The notes: a model not told the origin generated them from the letters alone. Counted from the first letter of the stretch, positions 21,192 to 34,400 are shown. The stretch is DNA of 64,000 bases from Gentiana macrophylla (GCA_026214975.1 CM047806.1:6113822-6177821), one strand, 5' to 3'. Made by a program: numbers and translations.

Positions 21192-22028
21192 GGAGGAATT
21201 GCAATTTCCCCCTTGAATTATACCCATTGCAAAATTTATATCCTTAAACTATTATTTGCTCGATTTACAACCTTAAACTATGCATTTTGATCAATTTATA
21301 ACCTTAAACTTTTATTGATCAAATTTCAATCCTAAACTATCATAATTTTTTATTTACTACCCTTTATTCATAATTAACCTTTTAAAAATCTTTAATGAAG
21401 GATAAAATTGTCATTTTCAATTCATCTTTCTCACATTCATCTCCATCCACTTCTTGACCTCCACCTCCACCACACCCACTCCAATACCTGCAGCGCCATC
21501 TTTTACAAGCAAATCAATGATAACCATATATATTATTAGTTTAATTTTTGCTTTAGGTACAAGATGCCCTATTTCTTAAAAGATAAAAGCGTCACATAAT
21601 CTCTTTCAAATAAGAAAATATAAAAAAGGACAATTCATGAATGAGCAATCATATCAAAGGTTGATTTTGCTTTAGTTGTTCAAATATACGTTCTTAGTTT
21701 CACTGTGGAAGTCTGCGCACTTGCAGGTGTTGTGTGGGTTTGGTGGTAAGGGAAGAAATTAGGTTGATGGAAATGAATGTGCGAAAGATGAATTGAAAAT
21801 GACAACTTTACCCTTCATTGAATATTTTTAAAAAGTTAATAATGAATAAAGAGTGGTAAATTTAAAATATGATAGTTTAGGGTTGAAACTTGATCAATTA
21901 AAAGTTTAAGGTTGTGAATTGATCAAAATGTATACTTTAAGATTGTAAATCGATCAAATAATAGTTAAAGAAAATGTAAATTTTACATAATAATATATAG
22001 TTTGAGGGGGTAAATTCCAATTCTCCAC
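21192..22028. mobile_element. Foldback / long-TIR MITE
   Basis: The left arm (about 21192-21430) and right arm (about 21795-22028) are inverted repeats of each other over roughly 230 bases. Both contain phrases like AACCTTAAACTAT and GATCAAATTTCAA, and outer ends GGAG-AATTG and CAATTCTCC. Very long arms with a short spacer fit a Mutator-like or foldback MITE. The spacer (about 21430-21790) shows no coding sequence. No clear TSD. Confidence 0.75.
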
Positions 22029-22427
22029 ATGTTTAAGTGTGGGTCACGTGACTCAATTGAGATTCAATTTTTTAGTGTTAAACGACGTAGTCTTGCCGTT
22101 AAAAAAATATAGGTTTAGGCTTCAGTGACCCCACTGAAACAAGTTTATATAGATCAAAAAGTTTTAGGCTCCGGTGACCACTGTTTTTATATTTTGACCT
22201 ATAATTACATGTATGAAATTAAATTTACAAAAATATATGTGATACGAATATACGGTTCAATACACTTTCTTAATGTCTCGATTTTTGCACACTTGAGTTT
22301 GTCGATTTAAACTCAAGTGTGCGAATAAACAAAGAGGTCCGAGCCTAGGCCCCCAAAATTGTTAGCATTTTAGGGTCTACTCTTATAGATGGTGTATTGA
22401 ATAAATATTCAATTCATTACACATTAA

Positions 22428-22640
22428 TGTTGGGACATTGCCCACACTCTTAATGTATAAGAAAATATAGTAGCACATTTACTACCATCAATTGGTTTTA
22501 GTACAATAGTAAGCGCTTGATCTTAACATGGTATCGGAGCCAGAGGTCATAAGATCGTACCCTGGTATCGACATTATTTTAAAAAAATTGTGCAAGTGTT
22601 GGAAAGACTGCCCACACTCTTGAATGAAAATTTGTGCAAG
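22428..22640 (+). mobile_element. TRIM-like mini LTR element
   Basis: A 101-base LTR-like unit (TGTTGGGACATTGCCCACAC to GATCTTAACA, 22428-22528) is followed at once by a Met-tRNA-type primer binding site TGGTATCGGAGCC (22529-22541). A second copy of the LTR start (TGTTGGAAAGACTGCCCACA) begins at 22597. LTRs near 100 bp with an internal region under 100 bp fit a terminal-repeat retrotransposon in miniature, here decayed at the 3' end. Confidence 0.55.
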
Positions 22641-23358
22641 TGTTGGATGACACAAAACACTTGAGAAAGTGTTGTTCTTTAAAAGATATTTCGTCCGTCA
22701 CAATTTGTCACTTAGGGACTGATTTAAAAAATCATCTCATTATCTGATGGATGTGTTTGATTCAAACAATGACTTATTTGAATCAAATCCGATGACACTC
22801 AGAAAGTACTGATGATGCTGTAAAATTAAGAATGATTTCGTTTGCATGCTTCGCTCTCTTTATAAAAGTGAAGCGTCATCACACAGTGATGTACTACTCG
22901 CACGAAGGGCAAAAGGTCATCTCGGTTCGGCCAAACATTGTAATTTTGGCTTCACGAGGTGTATCTCTTTGCGAGTTCATGAATGAACAAATGTTTGAAC
23001 TCGAGGCGATGCATGAATCCGAATATGTTCGAACAGGGTGTTTAGCTTTCCAGGGCGTTGCCCCCGAGCCCCCACCAGTTTAGCACGCGCCTCAACCCAC
23101 CCCGACCTGATCGTGGGTCGTAAGCAACATTAAGCATTAATCTATACGAGTTGGTCGAATCTCATTTCGTTGCGTCAACATTAATCTGTACGACAACTCG
23201 TAAGCAAAACGATTATAAAATATTTAATTAATGAAAAATATCTAATATTTATCATTTTAACGTGTTCATGCATCCCATATTGTGACAATGAGATATATGT
23301 ATATAATAAATACATGTAAGTGTTTATTTCTCTCTACATTGTGTGTTTTTTTTTATTG

Positions 23359-23389
<31 letters not shown>

Positions 23390-23969
23390 TATAGAGGTGT
23401 ATATATATATAGAGAAAAAACACAACACTGTGGTTTGAAAGGTGAAAGAGACCGAAATTTTTTTTTTGAAAGGAAAAAGAGGCCGAAAATTAAATCACAA
23501 AATATACCATTGAGAAAAAAAGGTGCACACCGTAAAAGAAGGGAAAAAAAAAAAAAAAAAAAAAAGGAAAAAGAAAAGAAAAGTAAATGGTGGAAAGGCA
23601 AGACGAAATAGGTAATGTACTGACACCATTGTCTTAATATTAAGGCCCACTCCGTAAATGGAGGAACCAGGTAAGAGTGACCCGTTTTTACCCGGCATTT
23701 GCCTCACCGACGCGGAAACATTTCTCCGACCTCCGATTCCTCTGTAAATACGTTCTACAGTACCCATTCCGCTAAATTGTCGCGAGTTCCAAAAATTCCT
23801 CTATATTGTATCCCTGATAGACTACTTTGATTTCTTCTTTTCCTTTCAGCTCTGAGAATCCAAAATCGGTAACGATTTCTAAAGCCTCTCGTTTAGGAGA
23901 ATTTTTCAGGCTTTACAACCCTTGGTTTATGAGCTTTATTTTTGGTTGTCATCTCTTTCCACTGTTGAT

Positions 23970-26290
23970 AAGGGAGATGAAGTTAGAGCCGGTAGGAAGC
24001 CGAAATTGGACTGTTCAACCGGAGGTGGTGGGTCTGGCGCTGAGAAGGCGGAGATGGATTTTGTGAGGTTGTTGGAGGATGAGCTGGAGAAGTTCAACAC
24101 CTTCTTTGTTGAGAAAGAGGAAGAGTATATTATCAGATTAAAGGTACTTATAGTTTACCTATTCCCCCATTTTTTCGCACCATTACACCAAAATGGTGTA
24201 AAATTACATCATTCTTTTCCAATCATTCTATACCAAATTTTACACCAAAAAGAATATTCTAAGAATATTCCATATTAATCTCATCTACCACAACAAATTT
24301 ACCCTTCTGCCCCTCGTCTTAGTCGTCTAGCTCACTAGCTAGTTCTTCCCACCTCCTTCTCCAGCTTTTCTCTTCCCAGTTTACCCTTTTCTGAATTCCA
24401 TCTCTTCCTGAACAGCCACACTGAAACAAACACCACCCCAATCACCACTGTAAAACCAGAAATCATGGAAGAATGGGGATTAGAGGTAATGCTTAATTAG
24501 AATTACTTTCCAGTTTCTTTTTTTTGGAGTTTTCAGATACTCTCTCCTTCTAAATTAAATAAAACCAAAAAGAAGAAGAAAAAAAAAAAAAAAAAAAAAG
24601 GTGAAAGTGGGTTTTGGTGTCGGGTTACCCGACACCATTTTTGGTGCAAAAAGATGGTGCAATGGTGCAAAAATGACACTCGGTTGGAGATGCCCCATTT
24701 CCCCATTTTGGAAAAATGGTGCCGCGTCACGGATCACTTGGCGTTGGAGATGCTCTAAGAAAATACAATTTTTTTGCAGAAATGACTTGTTAATTGAGTC
24801 TATATTTTGCTGAATATAGTGGATTAAATTATCGGGTTATGGATAAATTGTCTTATTGGCCGATAATTTGAGGATTTTTGTTTGGGAATCTCATTCTTGC
24901 ACTAAAAAATTAGATTGAGCTTTATTAGGTAGGTATCGATGATTTGGGTTTTCTTGTGCATATTATATTAGAGGTATAAGCAATCCATTCTTGATTTTTT
25001 AGCTTGCTGGTGATATTAGCTGAGTTTGTTCACAGATTGAATTAATAAGATATAGACTTGGCATCATGGCATTTGCAGCTCTTTGGTTTTTATGTATTCG
25101 GTGAATTAATATCCACCTATTTTAATATGAAAATGCTATTTGTATGATGGGTTAGAATATCTTGGAAAACCAAGTTTATGCTCTTACTTGCAGACTGCAA
25201 TAGAGCTTAGAATTCACTTCATGCTGAATTTTTAAGATATTGGTTGCAAGGTGTGAAAGTATAATGTGAAAGGTGTTGTGCATATATTTGTTAGTTTTAG
25301 TTTGATACTTCTTGTCCTGTTTTCTGAGTTCTATTTGCCAAACAATTAAAATTAAAACAAAACACTAGTCAAAGCTCTCCTGATTTTACATATGCTGTGT
25401 TTTAACTTATGTTGACGGTGTGTAGTTGCTAATACAACTTTTTGTTGTACCTCTTTGTGATATTCCTGTCGAGGTGTATCTATCCTTTGCATGTTTGTAT
25501 TATAACATTCTAAAGAATCTTTGAATCTGAAAGATAAGAAGATTGAAACTTGTTGTCGATCTGTTATTTATTTGTTGCTCTGAGAATTTGCCTAGCGCTG
25601 AAATCCGTGAAACAAGTTAATATTTTTGACGAACACACAGACATTAGAATCTTTTCTGGTCTTTCAACAGTAGTTTTTGATTCTGTAACTCTATTGTTTA
25701 TTGGGCAAGTCCGATGCATCCATTATCCACCCCACAGGAGTTGTAGGATAGGGTAGCCAAAGTTAAAGACTACACCGATGAGATGATAAAGATACAAAAG
25801 GAAATAGTAAACTTTCATGGTGAAATGGTGCTGTTGGAGAATTTTAGTGCTCTGAATTATACAGGTAATTTAAGTTCTAGCTTCCAGTTTAGTACTGAAA
25901 TATTTGATGATGTTAAGCCAGTGGCTAAGGTTAAACATGGCTGTTTCGGAAGAACATGATTTGTGGAGATATTAAAGAAGATTGACAAAAGAACCGGTGC
26001 TCTCTTGCGTTTGCCGTTCATTGAGAAGGTTTTGCAACAGCTTTTCTTCACCATAGACTTACTTTACAAGCTTGTTAAAGAATGTGAGAGAATGTTGGAT
26101 CATCTGTTTCTACTGAAGGAAGTCCCGTCTGCTGCTACTACTGCTGAAAGGAAAGAGAGTATGGTAAGAGGGCAGAAAGAACTAGCCCAGATTGAGGATA
26201 AGGAGAGCCTATATATGAAGAGCAGTTTGTCTGCTTTATGAGCTTTGAATGAGACGAAGTGGGAGCCCACCGTCATCGTGTTTTGTCCCA
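23970..26290 (+). pseudogene. SPX-domain protein pseudogene with retained introns
   Basis: SPX proteins are nuclear/cytosolic inositol-pyrophosphate sensors that restrain PHR transcription factors when phosphate is ample. Three exon blocks match the SPX1/SPX2 class. Block 1 (about 23970-24143) reads MDFVRLLEDELEKFNTFF and EKEEEYIIRLK before a GT donor. Block 2 (25738-25864) has KIQKEIVNFHGEMVLLEN and FSALNYT. Block 3 (about 25957-26241) has KRTGALLRLPFIEKVLQQ, DLLYKLVKECERMLDHLF and ESLYMKSSLSAL. Intron positions are the expected ones, so it is a DNA-level copy. It is dead: block 2 begins GAG TTG TAG where a Gln codon is expected, block 3 stops at TGA within SAL-x-AL where Arg is expected, the third acceptor AG is lost, and the N-terminal helix (MKFGK...) is missing or unrecognisable. 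It lies wholly inside the CACTA element. Confidence 0.9.
24160..24755. mobile_element. Probable MITE in SPX pseudogene intron 1
   Basis: The first intron is enlarged by sequence with inverted phrases CCCCCATTTTTTCGCACC (left) and CCCATTTTGGAAAAATGGTGC (right, split), and two copies of GTTGGAGATGC near the right edge, the second as GTTGGAGATGCTCTAAG. These are typical of plant MITE ends. It includes A-rich runs (24560-24600). Exact ends and TSD are not resolved. Confidence 0.35.
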
Positions 26291-26497
26291 TTCTTGCTGC
26301 TAACTTGGTCTGATTTTTAGTCTAATTGTCTCCATAATCTGCCTAGTAGAATTCTGGTCTGAATTTGTGTGTTTGGTGTGCTAAGTGTCATTTCTGGTCT
26401 GCCTTGTTAGAACATGTTAGTTGCTATTTAGATTTCTTGACTCAGTCAATTCTGGAATCTGATATCTGCAATTGTTTTTTTTTTTCCAATTTGAGCA

Positions 26498-26618
26498 GTC
26501 TGGACAAACATATGATGTTTGTGGCGAAGAGAATGAAGTTGATTGGAATGTTGAGTGTTATGATGACATTGATGAGGTAGAGTTGGTGAACGCCGATAGC
26601 GAAAATGAACGGTGACAG
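26498..26618 (+). pseudogene. Unidentified exon-like block after the SPX pseudogene
   Basis: After a pyrimidine tract and AG (acceptor-like, about 26478-26497) an open frame reads SGQTYDVCGEENEVDWNVEC, then YDDIDEVELVNADSENER and a stop. It is acidic and does not match the usual SPX C-terminus (SxxSVFSLPPL), so it may come from a different gene placed next to the SPX piece, giving a chimeric structure. I do not recognise it. Confidence 0.35.
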
Positions 26619-27192
26619 GTACGCAACTAATTCATGAATTATTTGTCTTCGTCCCCCATTCTTATTCCTTTATTTATTCCATTCCTCAAAGTAACTTTAC
26701 CATATACAATTCAATATGATAAAATGCTATGTAATGAAATTCAATTCGTTTTTATTGGGTGCTTTCACCTGGTGTTTTGACTTTTCAGGTTAAGCTTTCT
26801 AAGTATAATGGGATTATATTTTTCTATCCACTGGACTTCGTGTTTGTATGTCGTACTGTGAGTGTTTTTATTGTTACTATTTAATTTTCTTTTTTATTAT
26901 TTATTTATATTTATATTATGGGTTTATTGGCAAAAATAACAATTTGAACATAGAAATATGCAAAGAGGACAGTGGAATATTTTTCTGGGTAAAAATGACA
27001 TATCCTTATTCCACTGTAATAGTGAAACATTAGAGGTCAGTTCCACTGCAGCAAAGTGTGGATTTGGAGTTATGAACAGTGGATTTGTCATTATCACCCA
27101 ATTTATATTTCCACTATCCTGATTCCCATTTCCCCTCTCTTTTTTGTCCTTTTAAACCAGTCCCCCTATTATTATTTGTGTATATGTTTATA

Positions 27193-27221
27193 CTAGTAGG
27201 AAAACCCGTGCAATGCACGGG
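27193..27221 (-). mobile_element. Helitron-type 3' terminus on the minus strand
   Basis: The same 17-base palindrome as at 334-350 lies at 27205-27221. Read on the minus strand it is followed by 8 bases, then CTAG (27196-27193) and T, as for a Helitron 3' end. The element would extend to higher coordinates; its 5' TC end was not located. Confidence 0.5.
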
Positions 27222-27224
27222 CAA

Positions 27225-28430
27225 ACGAATACTTGAAAATCAGTAGGATAGGAAATCTGACATGTTAACAAAAATGTTACGCTGAAAATTGAAATGTAAG
27301 ATGAAATAATATTTGTATTCTACTTTATGGTTATGATTGTTTTTAGTCGAGAGTAATAAATATTGTATTGTCGTAACCCAAAAAAGCCGACCTCCGCACA
27401 AAATTAGCAGTTCACCCAAAAGGATTATAAATTACTACATGAAGTAAGACGATATAAAAAGTAATTCATGCGTGCTAACCCAATCACTAAATAAAGCTGG
27501 AAAGAGCATGCCTCCCATCCTTTCGTTTTGTCTCCCTTAAAAAAGAACCTCTCATCCTCTTGTCTCCCCTAAGAAAGTCCGATGTGTTCTACGTTCATAT
27601 AGCCACAAACTCAACATTTAATAGCGGAAAATGTGTAGTATCCAAACCCTCAACACGCAGGGCCCTTCAGTTCAAATGAATTATATATGTCACCATATGT
27701 ATACCCTCCAAAGCATACAAAAATACAAAATCAAACCATCAATTCGGCGTCAATCTACAACCATCATCCAATAGAATTTGACCTGTCTTGCATGACTAAA
27801 CGGTGAGCAGCCATCAATTTTTTGTTTTGATACATAATCTTAAACGAAAAATCCATAAGGATTAACTATAAAAGGCAGGTAGAGAAGCGGAATTAGATTG
27901 CAATGGTCCAAGAAAAGCAAGTGTGTAATTTCTAAAGACCATCAAAGTGAAAAAATAGATGATATACACGTAAAACCAAGCAGTAAGAAATGATGTCACG
28001 GAGATAAGGGTAAGGTCTTGAGAAAGCTTGCCCCATGTTTGGCCACAACCTGCCTTGTTCACAATTATGCTAGAAAAACATAAGCTTCGGCTATGGAAAT
28101 AAAAAAAATAAAAAGTAAAAAAATCAAGACTTTGAGTTAGTTTCAGGAAGTTTTTTGTTCTATGGAGGTTGAAGCGATGGAATTCAAAATAGAAGTTGGA
28201 TGAGGAAGTTCCAGGGTACATTAATCAAACCCACGTGTTTTGATTCAGGTTGGATCCGATTATAAGTATTTGGTTCAAATGATTAAATTTTCTTTATGGA
28301 GTATATGAGTAGGTGTAGGTAGAAAGATGTGTGTGTCATTCCATTAAGATAGTATCTGCACGTATGCAACATATAGATAACACTTATTTAGCATTGATGA
28401 AAGTTAAGAATTAAGTACTATACTCTCAGT
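27225..28430. other. Unassigned stretch, possible Helitron interior
   Basis: No coding region is supported. A minus-strand frame (27862-28221) is Phe/Ser-rich and looks accidental. The sequence may be the body of the minus-strand Helitron-type element ending at 27193. Confidence 0.3.
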
Positions 28431-29760
28431 TAGAATCTCGTACCTTAGTGTTCTTGAGAACCTTAAAAGTCTTGAATGTGTTAGAAAAGATGCACGATCA
28501 AGAGTTTCCAAAGAGTTTGGGCGAGAATATAATATCTTATATATATGATAAATTTCACCTCGAGTCCATTTGAATCACACTTTTTGATTTGGGAGTGTGG
28601 TTTACCTTGGACAGTATGGGTTTGAGTGATCTCGGGGTATTTGCCTCTAAAGTAGGGGAGAGTGTTATACTTTTGAGGCGAGAAGTTTGTGTTTTTAGAA
28701 CTACGAGTGAGTTGATCTAAAGTAGAGAGACTGAAGGTATTTTCTTGACACCAAGTAAAAGAATTTAAATGTGAGTTAGTTACTTTATTCTTGACAAGTA
28801 ATTTTGTAGGGTAAGTCTTTGTGAAATGAGAATGAAACTTTCGTTTATTTAACCGGATATATTAGTGCTTGATTTAATACATCAAGAGAGGATCGGTGGA
28901 AGTTTAGTAGGTTACGCACACACAATCACCGAGTGACTTGATTTCTTGAATACTAGCTTGTCGTGAGCACGACTACATCTGAGTGTCGGGTTATGTGGAT
29001 TCTTGATAGTATGTTTTTGTTTTGTTTGCTCGGAATGAGCAAAAAGCTAAGTATGGGGAGTTGTTAAGGGTCAAATTGTATGATTTATAACGATATATTT
29101 TATATAAATTCCCATATTCAGTATTATTTTCATAGAAATCGAGCCTTATATTTAAATATTGAGCAAATGATATTTTTAATGAGTTAATTCCAAAGCGTAT
29201 GTGAATTTTATGCTTAATTGATGATTTATTGTTAATTTGGAATTATATTACATTTTGGTATCATTTGATCATTATTTAAGCTTACAAGTGTTCAAGCTTG
29301 GAAGTGACAAGTGTGAGCAAGGATAAGATCAAGGAGGACAAGATCATGAATCATACAGAATATCAAGAGATAAGGTTTGTTTCTGAAAGGATAAGGATGG
29401 GTTGTTAGAGATATTGGATAAGAATCATCGAACAAGCTCGAGAGCAGTGTGGCGTTCCACAATGGGCGGCGTTCTGGGGTGGCGGCGTTCAAGGCTTGGA
29501 AATCAATCACGAGAGCTCGGAAAAAGCATGGGCGAGGTTCAGGAGGATGCAGGCCGCCAACAGTACTCTCAACACCCGGCCTTCTCACGGAAGCAATGGC
29601 CTTTAGTTTTCTTTGAAAAGAACAAAAGCCTATCCATTTGGCTGGATATCATTGTTTGCCGTTGTCGTATAAAACAAAGAAAACAAAACAAAGAAATATA
29701 TATAACAAAAACGTTAAGGCAGCTGTATAAAGCTTTGATGTAATTTAGGGGGGAGGAGTA
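28430..29760 (+). mobile_element. Gypsy 3' end fragment: 3'UTR, polypurine tract and partial LTR
   Basis: The stretch TTTGCTCGGAATGAGCAAAAAG followed by CTAAGTATGGGGAG (to 29060; first word split by this list as TTTGCTCGGAATG + AGCAAAAAG) is the signature that precedes the 3' LTR of many plant Tat/Athila-like gypsy elements. An LTR starting TGTTAAGGGTCAAATTG follows from 29062. In it the word GGCGTTC is repeated at 29451, 29468 and 29484. The end of the LTR, near 29750, is not sharply defined. No pol domains remain. Confidence 0.55.
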
Positions 29761-30119
29761 ATTAAAACTGTAAAGCTGATGACTACTAAGAAGCAATATG
29801 CAGGTACATCGAATACTTACCGTCTATGATACTTTTCGTCTACTTTTACTATTTGGCCGAGTCAAATTCCATAAGCTGCAGCCATTAAAAAGTGGAACAT
29901 TGAAGAACTACTACTCAGAAATTTCAGCTACTTTAAACTCCTTGTTGCTCACTACTGCATCTCTGTAGAGATTGAGAAAACATGCTTTGCTCATGAAATT
30001 TGAAGTGTTTGTAAAAATTAAATAACATCTGTAGCAATAACAACACTAAACAAAATAATAAAGGAAAGAAGGAGAAGTCACAACATTGAACTTATTTTGG
30101 TGTCGATCAATAAATTAAA

Positions 30120-31490
30120 TAGGGAAGAGAAGCCTGCCACATGTCTCAGGGTCTTCACACAATCCTTTGTTACATTCCTCCATGGCTCCATGTCTTGCAG
30201 ATTAATGAACAAAGGACAACTCCTTACATAGCATACCTCTATAGACAGAATCAAGGCCACATTCATGAAAATGATCCTGTTAGTAGCAAGATCAATCATT
30301 GGAAATGAATGAAAAACAATGAAATCCATGTAACATTATAAGAGGCAAATACATCTTACGGACCGGAAGGCGGAAGCTAGGTTTGTGGACTACTGCCACT
30401 TACTCCGTCATATCCACCCTTTACTCCACCATATCCCTATATACAATACTTGGACCTTCAAGGCATCCACCGTAATATCGTCCATCAGCGACGGCTGCAG
30501 TGCTACTACGTGGCTGGACATTAAAAGAACACATGTAGAACTTAGCTAGGGAAAACCCATGGTTCTCTATAGTCTATAATTGATCGATAGTGTTGTAGGT
30601 TTCCAAGAAAGTTAAGAATAAATCAACAATCTGGTTGAAAAAAAAAAGAGAGTCTGAAAAAGAAAAGCTCATGTTGATTATGGCACCAAGATAATCGGAT
30701 GCTTCAAGTAACATTTGCGTATAGTACAATGCAATGTCAAATTCATGACTAAGTGCAATATTCAACAATCTTTACATAATTCAACAAACAATGAACGATA
30801 ATTCCTAAACGAACACACCACAACTATCTTATAAGCAAAGTTCTTTGTATGCAAAAAATACTGATTATGTGAACATACAATGAAATTATGGCTTACATTG
30901 CATCACTTCCATGTATACGGAGCCTTTATTATCCCAGTGTAGCATCAACATTATGTTATCATTGTGAAGACCTCGGGTTAGCAAAATAAAGTAAAATAAA
31001 ATAACAAAGTCAAAGAAAAACATTAAATATGCAGAGTAAATGATTTTGAGATGTACATCACAACATAAGGAGCAGCTGATACCGGTTTTGAGATGGGGCT
31101 CATCATTAGAGTCTAGCGGTATAGCGCCATTTTTCTCAATGTGATCCTGCAATGAGGAAGGAAGAAAAAGGATAAGCATGATTTTAACATATAAAAATGT
31201 TTATAATTCTTAGTAGCATGGACAACACGTGTATAATGATGACCTGATTATCAGAGACATTACAGGTATAATGAGAGCTATAATGTTTTCTAAGATGATC
31301 AGAGAATGATAAAGAATTAGTCTAATGAATCGCAAATATCTTCTACTAAAACTTCATCATGTAGCTGCAAAAATATCTGCTGCCAAATTGAAAAGCTAGA
31401 CATACCATCACTTAAAGAAAAAGGATAAGCAAGATTTTGAACTAATTTTACGCTAAATACTCACCTGAAATGCATCGCCTTGATCCATTT
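30120..31490 (-). other. Exon-like blocks on the minus strand, gene not recognised
   Basis: Several short open blocks have splice-like borders. EMDQGDAFQ ends at a GTGAGTA donor (about 31487-31460). DHIEKNGAIPLDSNDEPHLK follows a possible acceptor (about 31146-31083). DHFHECGLDSVYR is bounded by CAG and GTATGC (about 30275-30235). MEPWRNVTKDCVKTLRHVAG lies further down (about 30195-30130). Together they look like part of a multi-exon host gene carried in the CACTA element, but frames cannot be joined with certainty and I cannot name a family. Confidence 0.3.
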
Positions 31491-34400
31491 CCAATGTACA
31501 GAAATGATATAAAATTGTGAATATTAACACTATAGAACTAAATTAAGAAATAGATTGCATAGTATAGATTTTCTTAGTAAGTAAATGTCTCAAAGTTTGC
31601 AGAAATACTTTATGTTGTTCTTCAACCAACAAATTTTGCCTTTACATGGGCCTCCTGAAAAAAATCCCCCTTATTGTGGCATTCCAGTTTTACTATTTTT
31701 CATTTCCAGTAAAAATGAAGAAGTGCATTGGCCTCATAGTAAAGAATCCTCAAGTCTCCAGTAAGTTCCATTTAAGACGGGAAAAAGTTACAAAATGACA
31801 AAAAAAAAAAAAAAATTTGCAGCAGTAATATATATGTATCCACTAAAAGGTACAAAATGTAGAAACAAAAGAATTGGAAATTTTCAAAGAGACAAACTGA
31901 AATCATGACTTTCAACATACTATCAAACCTTCTAAGTTCTAAGTCAAGCTCACAGTTAGTATTCCATAGAAGTCCTTCATATTATTTCCAAACTGAAATT
32001 AAGCATCAAATTTTCAGAGCAAATTCATTTTCCATACTCAGATTTTCTCGCTGCTTTTTAACATGAAACCTAAATATACCCAAAAAAAAGAAGGAATATT
32101 TACACAAATTTCTGCACCATCACCCCAAACACACCCGTAGATAAACGTCCACTACGATTAAAAGGTTTTGCGAGCGCAGTTGGAGTAAGCAGTAGTTCTG
32201 AATTTGATTCCACCGTTGACGAACCTCTTCGATGTTGTATATATCACACATGATGTGGGTGGTTACTCTATCAAATTTGTTGGCGTGGGTGGTGGTGGTT
32301 GTGTTGTAATTTTTTTTTCTTGACGTGGGGTTTTCAGGTAATTTTTTTCCCCCCTTTCAGGGTAAGTAAAACTGATGGAAACGTGGGATTTAGTATTGGC
32401 TAGAGCGGGTCATTTGCGGGTGTTGGAACGGGTCAATTGGCTTAATTGGGTCAATTTAACAGTTAATTGCTCTTAAATATATATATGTAGATGTTGTTGT
32501 TTATGGCATGGGAAGCGAAGGATTATAAAAGAAGAATTTATTGCAAGTTTGATTGCTAAGGTAATATTCTTGTATGGCTATATGTTTTCACCTTGTATTA
32601 TCTGTAGTATGAACCTTAAATACAATGCTTCATGTTTCATTGAAATGCTCAATGATTGATGAATGCATTTGCTATTCAATGTAGTTGATATATTTTTGAA
32701 ATGCTCAATGAAACATAATTCTTTCTGTAATGAATTTGATGTAGAAATTTTGAATACAGGCTTGAAGAAAATATGATGCAAGATGACATGGAAGTAACAT
32801 GGCCTTGTTTGGTTTCGGGTGGGGTTGGATCCAAAATTATAAATTCTCTCATCAAGCATTCAACATCAACAAATAAAATAATATTAATCAATTCACTTTA
32901 TTCACCCAGTACATTATTTAACCATTACTTTTTCAATATAATATTTCATTAAAATTTCTCTCACCAATCATTTCTTCAACTACACAAATTTCAACATAAC
33001 ATTTCAACTTTATAATCATTATTTCACTATATTTTATTTTACTTTCTCTTTCTTGAATCCATTCAACCTCAATCCAATCACTTGGACTTTCTAAATCTGA
33101 GTCATTGGTTGCGTTCTTGCTTTTGCAGTGTGCCTTGGATTGTCTGGTTTCACGTCTCCAAGTCTCTGTCATTCAGTGTTCATCTGAACCCTTGTGGTTC
33201 ATTTTGGTAAGTTTTGTTTGTCAGATTCTTATTTCTAGTTTTACTAGTTCAAGTTTTCTAGGAGTGTCTTTATATGTTTAAGTTGTTCTCTAAATTGAAG
33301 TATTGAGTGTCTCTGAGCTGTGTTGATTCAGTTTGATCTGCGAAGATTAGATTGAGACATGTCTAGGAGAAAATGGTGAAATTAAGATGTTTAAACTTGG
33401 ACACATATTCTTCTCAAAAAAATAAAACACTTAGACACATATTAAACTGTAGGGCATCATGCATCTTTAATGGCACACTTCGTGTTTTTCAAAGTGACAT
33501 CATACCAAATATAGTTGACTTATTGTAAAACTATTCATAAAGCCCCTAATGATCATGGACGGAATGTTGATTATCACTGGTGGTATGGTACCACAGCCCC
33601 GTAAAGCATATCTTTAAACTGTCTATAGCTGGCCTTAATAACAAAGCCAAAGCCGGATTTTCACACAGTCAAAATTACAAAACAGCTGCTCAAACATGTA
33701 ATGAACTCTAGCTACATGTACAATATCAACATCAGCTATACACTGTGAAAAAATGACAAGATCTGCACCAACTTGGGACGATTCTTGGATTCTACAATCT
33801 CTAATTAATTTTTTGTGATTATTCAGTTGGGAAGAATGGGATCAGTTCCCTATCAACCTTGGGAGGTCTGTCTTTTCATTCTGCCCACATCACATGGTTT
33901 CTTGTAGCTCATTGTTGTGAACGTTGTTATCATGGTTGTGATTTTTGGTTGTCCTCTTCTTTTACGGGTGGTAATTGGAAAGACAGGGTGGGGTGAACCT
34001 TTGCAGCACCATTGTTTGAGTTGATGGATATGTTGTTGTTAGTATACATGATGGAATATGAGATGCTTTGACTAAAGGGCTTTAGTTGTTTTGTATTATC
34101 TTGTTTTTATGCTGGTAGTGCAGGACTAATTGCCTTAATACTTTTTTTCCAGGCTTAAGTTAAAGTTATCAACAATACGGGATGGATCCTTTCACTTGGA
34201 AGTATTAAGGGAAGCACTAGTGAGAGCTATCCATGATATTGGCGTTGTTGTTAGTGTTGTAAGATTCTTTTATGTGTTTGTTTCTGTTGTTTCACTTAGG
34301 CATTCCTTTGTTCTCCCTCCCGTTTCCTTTTAACTCTTTTGTCATGTTGCGTTTTTCTTTATTGTTTGATATGAGATAAGATGATGAAGTTGTTTTGTTT

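Noticed and set aside
28256..29061. Possible gene downstream of the Helitron-type end
   Set aside because: The GAGCAAAAAGCTAAGTATGG signature marks it as the 3' untranslated part of a gypsy element.
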